Counted from the stretch's first letter, positions 7,481 to 14,612 are shown. The stretch: 14,857 nucleotides of DNA from an uncultured Lachnospiraceae bacterium (GCA_905233835.1 CAJOGB010000041.1:1-14857); one strand, 5' to 3'. Made by a program: numbers and translations. Notes: a model not told the origin generated them from the letters alone.

Positions 7481-7615
7481 TTACTCGTCGCTTTCCTCAT
7501 CATCTACAATTGCCGCAGTAGCTCCTGCTACGGATGCCACGACTGCGACGACGGTAACGATAACTACGAGTAAAATCAAAAGAAAAAAGAAAATTAAAAA
7601 TCCTGTTTCTGTCAT
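7481..7615 (-). CDS. Single-pass membrane peptide, 44 aa, unknown
   Basis: A small gene with ATG at 7615, preceded by a strong AGGGGGA ribosome site about 8-9 nt upstream. It ends with TAA at 7481-7483. The product starts MTETGFLIFFFLL, has one hydrophobic helix over about residues 6-30, continues into a small Ala/Gly-rich stretch (VAGATAAIV) and ends with the acidic tail DDEESDE. Composition and ribosome site strongly suggest a real membrane microprotein. It is the first gene behind an extended -10 promoter and precedes the DUF4422/glycosyltransferase pair by 58 bp. It might regulate or anchor the glycosyltransferases, but no family is recognised. Confidence 0.7.
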   Translation of the reverse strand: MTETGFLIFFFLLILLVVIVTVVAVVASVAGATAAIVDDEESDE

Positions 7616-7676
7616 ATCAAAAATCCCCCTTTACAGATGTCACAAGGATACTAAAATCGCTAATCTACTGACAAAA

Positions 7677-7709
7677 ATTATATCATATATACGAGAAAAA
7701 ACAAATTAT
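7677..7709 (-). promoter_or_regulatory. Putative extended -10 promoter of the 44-aa ORF / glycosyltransferase unit
   Basis: Minus-strand TG-A-TATAAT (7677-7685) forms an extended -10 element in an AT-rich gap immediately after prfB. The -35 is poor (TTTGTT or TTGTTT, 16-17 nt upstream), which extended -10 promoters tolerate. It lies about 60 bp before the start codon of the 44-aa ORF. Confidence 0.6.
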
Positions 7710-7712
7710 TTA

Positions 7713-8851
7713 TCAATCAACATCTGCAGTATTTCTCGCCGGGCAGCCGAGAGACATCCACTTCAGATACGCATTCATAAATGGGTCGATGGCGCCGTCC
7801 ATCACCGCATCCACGTTTCCGGTTTCCTCTCCGGTGCGTAAATCCTTTACCATGGTGTACGGTTGCATAACGTAGGAGCGAATCTGGTTTCCCCAGCCGA
7901 TGTCCGTAACTTCACCGCGGATACCTGCCTGTTTCTTCGCTTCCTCTTCTTCTTTTAACAGATAAAGTTTTGCCTTTAACATCTGCATGGCTTTATCTTT
8001 ATTCATATGCTGCGAACGCTCATTCTGGCACTGTACCACGATTCCTGTCGGGAAGTGGGTGATACGAATGGCGGAAGAGGTTTTATTGATGTGCTGTCCA
8101 CCGGCACCGCTGGAACGATAGGTATCGATTCGGATATCCTCATCCTTCACTTCCACATCCAAATCTTTTTCAATATCCGGCATTACATCGCAGGACGCAA
8201 AAGAGGTCTGTCGTTTTCCCTGTGCATTAAAAGGAGAAATACGAACCAAACGGTGTACCCCTCGCTCGGATTTTAAAAGTCCGTAAGCATTCTCTCCGTT
8301 TACCTGGAAGGTTACGGATTTAATACCGGCTTCGTCGCCGTCCAAAAAGTCCAACACGTCCATGGTAAATCCGTGACGTTCCGCCCAACGGGTATACATA
8401 CACGATATAACATGGATACCCAGTCGCAGGCTTCCGTACCGCCGGCTCCGGAATGAAGGGTAACGATGGCGGATTCGCTGTCGTACTCTCCGGACAAAAG
8501 CGTCTTCATACGGATGCTTTCCAATTCCGTGGTAAATTCTTCAAAAGCGCTTTTTGCTTCTTCTACAATATCCGGATCCTCTTCCTCATTTCCAAGTTCA
8601 ATATATGCCTCAATATCTCCGTACAATTCCTCCAACTTGGAAAAGGTCAAAAGATCGTCTTTTAAACTTTTCAGCTCCTTCGTTTTCGCAGTGGACTTTT
8701 CCGCGTCGTTCCAAAAGTCCGGAGCCTCCATTTCACGCTCCAACTCCTGTATGCGATTCTTCTTATTGTCCATATCCAGCGATGATTCGAGTTCACGAAG
8801 CACACTGTCATACGAAGACAACTGCTGTTTTAGCTGGTCTAATTCGATCAA
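7713..8851 (-). CDS. prfB: Peptide chain release factor 2, interrupted by an internal 2-nt insertion
   Basis: RF2 recognises UAA and UGA and triggers peptide release. The gene is in two frames: codons 1-150 (8851-8402) and 229 further codons from 8399 to 7713. Between them an extra GT at 8400-8401 follows a GT, so CGT-ATG has become CGT-GT-ATG. Omitting those two bases restores a 378-residue RF2 in which the stop-recognition tripeptide SPF falls at 205-207 and GGQ at 250-252, exactly the E. coli numbering. This shows nothing else is missing. The start is TTG at 8851 with AAGGAG about 7 nt upstream. The usual RF2 autoregulatory recoding site (CTT TGA C at codons 25-26) is absent; those codons are CTG GAT, reading L25-D26 directly. 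The gene ends in UGA. Because RF2 is normally essential, a sequence error is the simplest explanation of the break. Confidence 0.88.
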
Positions 8852-8907
8852 AATATACTCCTTATATTCTACACAGTATTTGCATTCATCTCAAATACGG
8901 TTAATAT

Positions 8908-10179
8908 TTATTGTATTTGTTTTGAAAGTTCCTCTATGCCCGCAACGACTTGATTATCTGCGTAGTAGTCGTACTCCGCATCAGTGTCGCCGGTGTACTC
9001 GTACTCCAACTCGATGTCAGGAGTGATACCCTTTTCGTGGATGCACTCACCACTTGGAGTATAGTAAGTAGCGATGGTAAGTTTTAAGGCACTTCCGTCG
9101 TTAAAGGGAATGGTATTTTGTACCACACCTTTTCCGTAGGTGGTGGTACCGATCAAAGTTCCGTATTTGAAATCACGAACCGCTCCGGAAAAGATTTCGG
9201 ATGCAGATGCGCTTTCTCCGTTTACAAGTACAACCGTAGGCAAATCAAGAGCCTGTTTATCGTCGGAAGTATACTCCGTTTTATTTTCCTGATTATCAAG
9301 CATATAAACGGTGGTTCCCGCCGGCAAAATATAATCAAGCATATCCGTAACGGTTTTTAACATTCCACCCGGATTGCTTCGTACGTCATAGATGACTGCC
9401 TTCATACCCTGGTCCTGAAGATCCGTTAAGGCTTTTACAAACTCATCATAAGTTCCTTCTGAAAACTCGGAAATCTGAATGTATCCGATGTCCTCATTCC
9501 CGGCCTCATCTTTAAGCATTTGATACTTTACGGAAGGCACCAAAATGGCACGTCTTGTACAAACAATCTCAAGGGTCTTTCCGTCACGGTAAACCTCTAA
9601 TTTAACATCCGTTCCTTCTTCTCCGCGGATGCTTTGAACAAAGACACTTAATTCTTCTTCCGTGCCTTCATGTCCGTCCGCGGATACGATGATATCTCCT
9701 TTTTTCAAGCCCGCTTCTTCCGCCGGGGATCCTTCATATACATTGATAACGGATACGCTTCCAGTGGTTTGATCCTTAGATAATACCGCTCCGATTCCCG
9801 CATAACTTCCTGTGGCATCGATGATGAAATCCTCATATTCTTCCGCCGTATAATAAACGGAGTAAGGATCCTTTAAGCCTTCCACCATACCTTTAACGGT
9901 GCCGGTAGATAAATCATTTAAATCCACATCTTTGTAATAATATTCGCTGATAACGGAATAAACTTCGTTTAATTTTTTCTGTGTCTTAGCATCGAGGACA
10001 TCACTTAAGTCGTGATATGCCACCTTAAAAAAGATGCATGTAAGAATCGCAAATATCACACTGACAGAAAGAGCGCCCGTAAGTACTCCTCTTGCAAATG
10101 ATTTTTTCTTTTTTGGTTTTTTCCCGTAGGGGCTCGAAGCAAACTGCTCCGGTTCATTTTCGTAATAATTATTTTCCAT
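8908..10179 (-). CDS. S41 family C-terminal processing peptidase (CtpA/CtpB type)
   Basis: A 423-residue membrane-anchored serine protease that trims or degrades envelope proteins outside the membrane. Order: a cytoplasmic basic N-terminus, one membrane helix at about 32-55, an N-terminal helical region, a PDZ domain at about 123-205 (GSYAGIGAVL and SPAEEAGLKKGD), then the protease core. The Ser-Lys dyad is S325 in the SASASE motif and K350 in TYGKGVVQ, with the 25-residue spacing seen in Tsp and CtpB. SNPGGM (about 268-273) is the conserved core motif. It starts 3 nt after the ftsX stop and probably belongs to the ftsEX operon. In other bacteria Ctp proteases control peptidoglycan hydrolases, which fits the neighbours, but the target here is unknown. 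The very acidic, Tyr-rich tail after about 392 is unassigned. Confidence 0.93.
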   Translation of the reverse strand: MENNYYENEPEQFASSPYGKKPKKKKSFARGVLTGALSVSVIFAILTCIFFKVAYHDLSDVLDAKTQKKLNEVYSVISEYYYKDVDLNDLSTGTVKGMVEGLKDPYSVYYTAEEYEDFIIDATGSYAGIGAVLSKDQTTGSVSVINVYEGSPAEEAGLKKGDIIVSADGHEGTEEELSVFVQSIRGEEGTDVKLEVYRDGKTLEIVCTRRAILVPSVKYQMLKDEAGNEDIGYIQISEFSEGTYDEFVKALTDLQDQGMKAVIYDVRSNPGGMLKTVTDMLDYILPAGTTVYMLDNQENKTEYTSDDKQALDLPTVVLVNGESASASEIFSGAVRDFKYGTLIGTTTYGKGVVQNTIPFNDGSALKLTIATYYTPSGECIHEKGITPDIELEYEYTGDTDAEYDYYADNQVVAGIEELSKQIQ

Positions 10180-10182
10180 CTT

Positions 10183-11091
10183 TTATACCTTCAAGTGACG
10201 ACGTAATGTAAATCTGGAACCGATAAAACCGATGCCAACACCAAGTACCAAAGATACCGGAAGCAGCACTTCAAATAATTCGTTTACCGGCACAAAATTA
10301 ATCATGGAACTTAAAATCGCAAATGTATCGGATACGTAAGTTACGATTTTTTCATATAAGAAGTATAACAATGCCAAGGGAATCACAGATCCGATCAATC
10401 CGATGGTAATACCTTCTACGATAAACGGTGCGCGAACAAAGGAATCCTTAGCACCGATTAATTTCATAATGGCGATTTCTTCCTTACGAACGGAAATCCC
10501 CACCGTAACGGTGTTACTGATTAAGAATACGGCAACGGCAATCAAAATCGCGATGATAGCCACAAAGATAATGGCAACCAAGTTGTTAAAGTCCGTCAAT
10601 ACTTCCGCAGCCAACTCTGACTGTTTTACTTCACGAACTCCTTCTAAGCCCTGCAAAAATTCAACAAGACTTTCCTGCTGAGAAACGTCATTTAAGAACA
10701 CCTGGTAGTTGGCGGAATTAATCATTGGATTATCCTCTTCAAATCCCGCTGCGGCTTCCTCATGTCCCTCAAAATAATCTGCCTTAAAACTTTCCCAGGC
10801 CTGCTCCGCTGACACGAATTCATAACGAAGCACCTCAGGTCGGTTGGAAATTTCCTGACCGATGACATTAATCTGCTCGTCGGTAATTCCCTCGTTAAAA
10901 AATACGGTAACGGCCACGCCCTCTTCCGCATCCTTTACCATGGATCCAAAGTTCATACCCAAAGCATAAAAGGTACCGAACAAAAAGATACATGCGGTCA
11001 TGGTAGCGATGGACGCCAGAGAAAACATTTTATTTCGCCAAATATTGACAAGGCCCTGTTTAAAACTGTAAGTAAGTGTTCTAAATTTCAT
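10183..11091 (-). CDS. ftsX: Cell division ABC-type permease FtsX
   Basis: A 302-residue membrane partner of FtsE. FtsEX does not move a solute; ATP hydrolysis signals across the membrane to activate peptidoglycan hydrolases at the septum or side wall. Visible parts: a basic N-terminus, TM1 at about 23-46, an extracytoplasmic loop of about 120 residues (47-167) that would contact the hydrolase or an adaptor, TM2 at about 168-196, the cytoplasmic coupling segment RKEEIAIMKLIGAKDSFVRAPF, then TM3 at about 222-246 and TM4 at about 273-294. This is the standard four-helix layout. Its ATG overlaps the ftsE end by 11 nt (ATGAAATTTAG), so the two are translationally coupled in fixed stoichiometry. 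It ends 3 nt before the S41 peptidase gene. Complete; no anomalies. Confidence 0.95.
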   Translation of the reverse strand: MKFRTLTYSFKQGLVNIWRNKMFSLASIATMTACIFLFGTFYALGMNFGSMVKDAEEGVAVTVFFNEGITDEQINVIGQEISNRPEVLRYEFVSAEQAWESFKADYFEGHEEAAAGFEEDNPMINSANYQVFLNDVSQQESLVEFLQGLEGVREVKQSELAAEVLTDFNNLVAIIFVAIIAILIAVAVFLISNTVTVGISVRKEEIAIMKLIGAKDSFVRAPFIVEGITIGLIGSVIPLALLYFLYEKIVTYVSDTFAILSSMINFVPVNELFEVLLPVSLVLGVGIGFIGSRFTLRRHLKV

Positions 11092-11761
11092 CGTCGGTGT
11101 CCTCCTCGTCGCTTACAATGACACCTTTTTTTATGGTGACCACGCGCTTATTCATGGCACGAACGATGTCCATGTTATGGGTTACCACGACCACCGTGGT
11201 TCCGCGCTTATTAATCTCTTCCAAAAGCCGCATGATTTCCCATGCGTTTGTGTCGTCCAAGTTACCGGTAGGCTCGTCCGCCAAAAGAATTCTGGGCTCG
11301 TTTACTAAAGCACGGGCGATAGCCACACGCTGCTGCTCCCCACCGGAGAGTTCTCTGGGATAAGAACGGTACTTCGCAGCCAAACCAACCAAAGAAAGCA
11401 TCTGAGGCACCTTCTTTTTAATGTCACGCTTCGGTGCTTCCACCACGCGCATGGCAAAGGCCACGTTTTCATATACGCTCCGATCCTGTAACAGACGGAA
11501 GTTCTGGAAAACAACGCCGATATTTCTTCGATACGCCGGAATATTTTTTCTGGAAATATTTCCGATGTCTCGCTTATTTACAAAAATCTTTCCATGGGTG
11601 GGTGCCAGTTCCTTTTGTAAAAGTTTAAGCAAAGTGGACTTTCCGGAACCACTCTTTCCCACGATGAATACAAACTCACCCGGAGCAATGTGAAGATTCA
11701 CGTCCGTGATGGCCTGTACACCCTTTTCATAGGTTTTACTCACATGTTCTAACTTAATCAT
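11081..11761 (-). CDS. ftsE: Cell division ATP-binding protein FtsE
   Basis: A 226-residue cytosolic ABC ATPase that pairs with FtsX. The Walker A motif is GKSGSGKS at 35-42, the Q-loop is VVFQNFRLL at about 83-91, the ABC signature LSGGEQQR is at 138-145, Walker B ILLADEPTGNLD starts at 158 and the switch histidine is H195 in VVTHNMD. The NFRLL after the Q-loop glutamine is typical of FtsE rather than of LolD-like proteins. The gene starts 18 nt after the PucR-type regulator stop, with a modest purine-rich ribosome site (GAAAGAG), and overlaps ftsX. The acidic tail EEDTDDEI is encoded in the overlap region. Identification is firm because of the adjoining ftsX. Confidence 0.97.
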   Translation of the reverse strand: MIKLEHVSKTYEKGVQAITDVNLHIAPGEFVFIVGKSGSGKSTLLKLLQKELAPTHGKIFVNKRDIGNISRKNIPAYRRNIGVVFQNFRLLQDRSVYENVAFAMRVVEAPKRDIKKKVPQMLSLVGLAAKYRSYPRELSGGEQQRVAIARALVNEPRILLADEPTGNLDDTNAWEIMRLLEEINKRGTTVVVVTHNMDIVRAMNKRVVTIKKGVIVSDEEDTDDEI

Positions 11762-11779
11762 TATGAATCTCTTTCTACT

Positions 11780-12868
11780 TTAAAAATTCTGATCATCCAT
11801 ATACTTCATGTATTCCACTACCATTAGAGCAATCTTAAAGGTGATGGCGTCTTCAAACACACGAAGATCAAGTCCCGTAGCCTTCTGAAGCTTATCCAAA
11901 CGATACACAAGGGTATTTCTGTGGATGTAAAGCTGTCTGGAAGTCTCGGAAACATTTAAGCTGTTTTCAAAAAACTTATTAATGGTACCTAAGGTATCCT
12001 CATCAAATTGATCCGGTGTTTGGTTACCGAAGATCTCTTTGATAAACATCCTACATAGCGGAATGGGAAGCTGATAAATCAAACGTCCGATTCCAAGTAC
12101 GGAATAAGCAATAATATCTCTGTCGGTAAAGAAAATCTTTCCAACATCCAAGGCCATAATCGCCTCTTTATAAGAACGTGACACATCCTTAATCTCGTTA
12201 ATCACGGTACCGTATGCCACGCGAACCTTAATGCCCTTTCGGTCGGATAAGGTGGAGATAATCATCTTAGCAGACTTGTCCACGTTCTCGTATCCGCCGT
12301 CTATACCGATTTCCTTGATTACGATGACGTTTTTCTCATCCACTGCGGTGACAAAATCCATACTCTTTTGTCCAAATACCGCGCGAACGCGCTCCAACTC
12401 ATCGCCTATTTTTTCTCCTTCGATTTCCACCACCATAACCACACGTCTGGCTTCCGCATCAATGTGAAGCTTTTTCGCACGATTATAGATATCCACCAAA
12501 AGAAGATTATCCAAAAGAAGGTTTTTAATAAAGTTATCCTTATCAAATCGCTCACGGTAAGCCACTGCCAGTTCGTTTAACTGGAAGCAGGCAATACGCC
12601 CCATGGTATCGTGCTCCTTTGTGTTGCCGTTTACCATGATGACATACTCGCACACACCGTCTTCGTAAACTTTATAGAAATAGCCTCCCTCTTTGGTATC
12701 GCTGTCCTTGTCCCCCTTCGCGAAATCATCGGCAATCTCACCGAATTTCTTTGCTTCCGAAAAAGTGGTTACAAGCATATTTCCATTCTCGTCAAAGATG
12801 GCAAAATCCATCTTCGAAATCTGGTGTAACCCGTCCAATGTCTTCTGAAGGATTTGATTTGAAATCAT
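11780..12868 (-). CDS. PucR/CdaR-type transcriptional regulator
   Basis: A 362-residue cytosolic protein. The C-terminus (about 300-355) is a PucR-type helix-turn-helix: NVSETSRQLYIHRNTLVYRL, then KLQKATGLDLRVFEDAITF, the hallmark of HTH_30 (PucR/CdaR) regulators. The middle (about 140-270) has the weak GGDEF-like fold common in this family; the N-terminus contains FAIFDENGNML, resembling a PAS-like sensory strand set. The effector is unknown, and I see no basis to assign purine or sugar-diacid control. GGGAGGA lies 8 nt before ATG 12868. It leads the run with ftsE, ftsX, the S41 peptidase and possibly prfB, an arrangement that may let it control division genes. It follows a long regulatory region with repeats. 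Family confident, regulon inferred only. Confidence 0.85.
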   Translation of the reverse strand: MISNQILQKTLDGLHQISKMDFAIFDENGNMLVTTFSEAKKFGEIADDFAKGDKDSDTKEGGYFYKVYEDGVCEYVIMVNGNTKEHDTMGRIACFQLNELAVAYRERFDKDNFIKNLLLDNLLLVDIYNRAKKLHIDAEARRVVMVVEIEGEKIGDELERVRAVFGQKSMDFVTAVDEKNVIVIKEIGIDGGYENVDKSAKMIISTLSDRKGIKVRVAYGTVINEIKDVSRSYKEAIMALDVGKIFFTDRDIIAYSVLGIGRLIYQLPIPLCRMFIKEIFGNQTPDQFDEDTLGTINKFFENSLNVSETSRQLYIHRNTLVYRLDKLQKATGLDLRVFEDAITFKIALMVVEYMKYMDDQNF

Positions 12869-12926
12869 AAATTCATTCCTCCCGGTCCCCTTTTATACAT
12901 TTTATACAATTTCATTCCCATGGTTT

Positions 12927-12955
12927 ATTATATTTTAACCAACTTCTTTCATAAG
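12927..12955 (-). promoter_or_regulatory. Possible promoter of the PucR-type regulator–ftsEX operon
   Basis: A perfect TATAAT on the minus strand (12927-12932) lies about 59 bp before the start codon. The hexamer 17 nt upstream (CTTATG) is a poor -35, so the call rests mainly on the -10 and position. A second candidate is the perfect TTGACA at 13038-13043, but its -10 is weak. Confidence 0.35.
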
Positions 12956-13117
12956 TGTAATATAAAGTGCTTAAAAATGGAAGTTTTTTCTCGTGTTTTT
13001 TTATGCACTTTTGCCTTTAGTGCATCCACCCTCACTTTGTCAATGAATTATTTTCAAAAAAAGCATTTTTATATAAAGGTCACAAAACGGGTGTTCGCGG
13101 TATTTGTTGCGTTTTTA

Positions 13118-13199
13118 TGTGGATAAAGTGGAAAAGTCGTTTATAACTACAAATTACGTCACATTTTGGTCACAAATTGTGGATAAATCCTGTGGAAAA
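13118..13199 (-). promoter_or_regulatory. Cluster of DnaA-box-like nonamers
   Basis: Two perfect DnaA boxes (TTATCCACA on the minus strand) lie at 13118-13126 and 13178-13186. A one-mismatch box, TTTTCCACA, is at 13191-13199 and a two-mismatch box, TTTTCCACT, is at 13127-13135. All share one orientation, and two tight pairs start 60 bp apart. No dnaA, dnaN, rpmH or gyr gene is near, so this is not an obvious chromosomal origin. Confidence 0.65.
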
Positions 13200-13329
13200 C
13201 TTTTTTCTGATTTTTCCGGTTTTCTACTGATTTTATTTTTTTGTGCAATATTGAGAAATCGATTTTCGTAGTTGAATTTTCGTTCCTTTTGGACATCTAT
13301 GGTTGCATTTTACTTCAATGTAGAAGGAT

Positions 13330-13357
13330 AAAAAAAGACGCCCCGGATCGAGGCGTC
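13330..13357 (-). terminator. Intrinsic terminator of the NlpC/P60 gene
   Basis: On the minus strand, starting 17 bp after the stop codon, GACGCC and GGCGTC form a 6-bp GC-rich stem (further pairing in the 9-nt loop is possible). It is followed directly by seven T residues (13330-13336 on the plus strand read as A). This is a textbook Rho-independent terminator that isolates the hydrolase gene from the downstream regulator–ftsEX operon. Confidence 0.93.
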
Positions 13358-13373
13358 CCATAAATTCTTTTTA

Positions 13374-14564
13374 TTAGAAGATTCGGCGTACTGCCAAAAT
13401 GTTCCTGTAGTATACGTTAGAGTAAGTAATACCGGTACGTGGGTTGGAAGCATGAACGATGGTTCCGTTTCCGATGTAGATACCAACGTGACCTGAGTAA
13501 CATACGATATCACCCGGCTGCATGGCATCAGGGCTTACACCGTATCCAACGCTTCTGTCTGCAGATGAGGAGTGTGGAAGTCCCACACCAAATGCTCCGT
13601 ATACACTCATTACGAATCCGGAACAGTCGGTTCCGTTTGTAAGAGAAGATCCACCGTATACATACGGATTTCCAACGAACTGGCAAGCATAAGCCGCTAC
13701 GCTTGCACCTGCACCGCCACCTGCCGGAGCCGGAGCTGCTGCTCCACCTGAGGAGCTCTGAGAAGACTGTTTCTTCTTTGCGGCAGCCGCTGCTGCAGCT
13801 TTCTTTCTCTCAGCCTCTTCCTTGGCAAGTCTGGCAGCCTCTTCCTCTTTGGATTCGGCGTATGTAAATTCGGTACTTAACACAACATAATCTGCGGAAA
13901 CAAATCCGTCACCGCCTTCGGCATTAACCTTAACCCATCCGTCGGATAAAGTAGATTCATCCACTACGGTAAGATCGTCTGACAAAGGAACCATGGTAAT
14001 CACGCTGGATTCCGTTGAAGGCTCGGAACGAACATATAAGGTCTCGGTATTAACGGTAGCTACTCGTCTGGAAACGGCCGCTGCCAATTCCGGATTATCA
14101 ACTACCACGAATTCGCTCTTTACATATCCGGTACAATTTCCGGATGTGATCTGATACCAGTCACCCTCGGTAGCAAGTACCTGAGCGGCACTGTTATTAT
14201 ATAACTTTCCAACTACGTCTCCGTCTTCGGAAGCAATGGAACGAACATTTACGTAATCATTTACCTGTGCAATAGCGATTCCCGTGTAATCTGCCGGTGC
14301 ATTGGTGGCAACTGCTTCGGTAGCGCTTTCGCTAACGGAAGAAGCTGCTTCTTCACTTATATTTGCTGACATCACCAAGTTTACTCCTGCAACTGCGGTG
14401 TGAGTCGGTATAGTCGCTTCAGCCTGAGTTGTTACATTATTATTGGATAATGCTGCGGTAGCCCCCGCCAACGGTGCTGCACTTAAATTCAGTCCGGCTG
14501 CCCCGATTAACATGCCGGCTGCCAAGGTGTAGGTAACCACTCTAAGCTTTCTGTTTTTATTCAT
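13374..14564 (-). CDS. Secreted SH3-domain NlpC/P60 peptidoglycan hydrolase
   Basis: A 396-residue exported cell wall hydrolase, probably a D,L-endopeptidase cutting stem peptides. It has an N-terminal signal peptide (basic start, hydrophobic core about 10-28, AxA-type cleavage near 34-38) and a low-complexity Ala/Ser/Thr stretch to about 92. Bacterial SH3 domain 1 is at about 97-155 (YVNVRS) and domain 2 at about 170-230 (LYVRSEPS). A charged Ala/Lys/Glu helix follows at about 236-266, then a Ser/Gly/Pro linker to about 287. The C-terminal NlpC/P60 domain has the catalytic triad C314 (TDCSGF), H359 (GHVGIYIG) and H371 (IVHAS). AAGGAG lies about 9 nt before the ATG. It is monocistronic by its own promoter and terminator. 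Position next to the ftsEX operon suggests FtsEX may control it, though it lacks a long coiled coil like that of CwlO. Confidence 0.93.
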   Translation of the reverse strand: MNKNRKLRVVTYTLAAGMLIGAAGLNLSAAPLAGATAALSNNNVTTQAEATIPTHTAVAGVNLVMSANISEEAASSVSESATEAVATNAPADYTGIAIAQVNDYVNVRSIASEDGDVVGKLYNNSAAQVLATEGDWYQITSGNCTGYVKSEFVVVDNPELAAAVSRRVATVNTETLYVRSEPSTESSVITMVPLSDDLTVVDESTLSDGWVKVNAEGGDGFVSADYVVLSTEFTYAESKEEEAARLAKEEAERKKAAAAAAAKKKQSSQSSSGGAAAPAPAGGGAGASVAAYACQFVGNPYVYGGSSLTNGTDCSGFVMSVYGAFGVGLPHSSSADRSVGYGVSPDAMQPGDIVCYSGHVGIYIGNGTIVHASNPRTGITYSNVYYRNILAVRRIF

Positions 14565-14612
14565 GATATATAACTCCTTAAATAACCTTTCTCTATCTCC
14601 TACTCGAGAAAT

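Larger units (their letters stand above)
12869..13329. other. Gene-free AT-rich region upstream of the regulator–ftsEX operon
   Basis: About 460 bp with no supported gene on either strand. From the operon side it holds: the pucR-type gene ribosome site (12877-12883); a perfect 9-bp tandem repeat TTTTATACA (12891-12908); a TATAAT (12927-12932, minus) without a good -35; interlocking AAAGTGC / TGCACT / AGTGCA inverted repeats (12964-13024); a perfect minus-strand TTGACA at 13038-13043 with a poor -10; three GTCACA-centred repeats (13078-13086, 13157-13165, 13168-13176); the DnaA-box-like cluster (13118-13199); and a T-rich stretch on the plus strand (13200-13245). No riboswitch or tRNA is recognised. 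Confidence 0.7.

Noticed and set aside
8396..8404. Programmed RF2 frameshift of the classical kind explaining the prfB break
   Set aside because: The classical site is at codons 25-26 with an in-frame UGA. This break is after codon 150, has no UGA there and no slippery heptamer.
8892..8919. CAAATAC / GTATTTG inverted repeat between the S41 gene and prfB as a terminator
   Set aside because: It has an AT-rich 7-bp stem with a 14-nt loop and no T tract on the minus strand, so prfB may be cotranscribed with the S41 gene.
13004..13024. TGCACT-9-AGTGCA hairpin as an intrinsic terminator
   Set aside because: On the minus strand it is followed by an A tract rather than T, and on the plus strand by no T tract.
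12920..13126. A 68-codon plus-strand frame in the 460-bp gene-free region
   Set aside because: The Phe-rich product comes from T-rich DNA, there is no ribosome site, and it overlaps the regulator promoter and a DnaA box.
13118..13245. Chromosomal replication origin (oriC)
   Set aside because: DnaA boxes are present, but no DnaA-trio element is clear next to them and no dnaA, dnaN, gyr or rpmH gene is near. It is kept as a DnaA-box cluster only.
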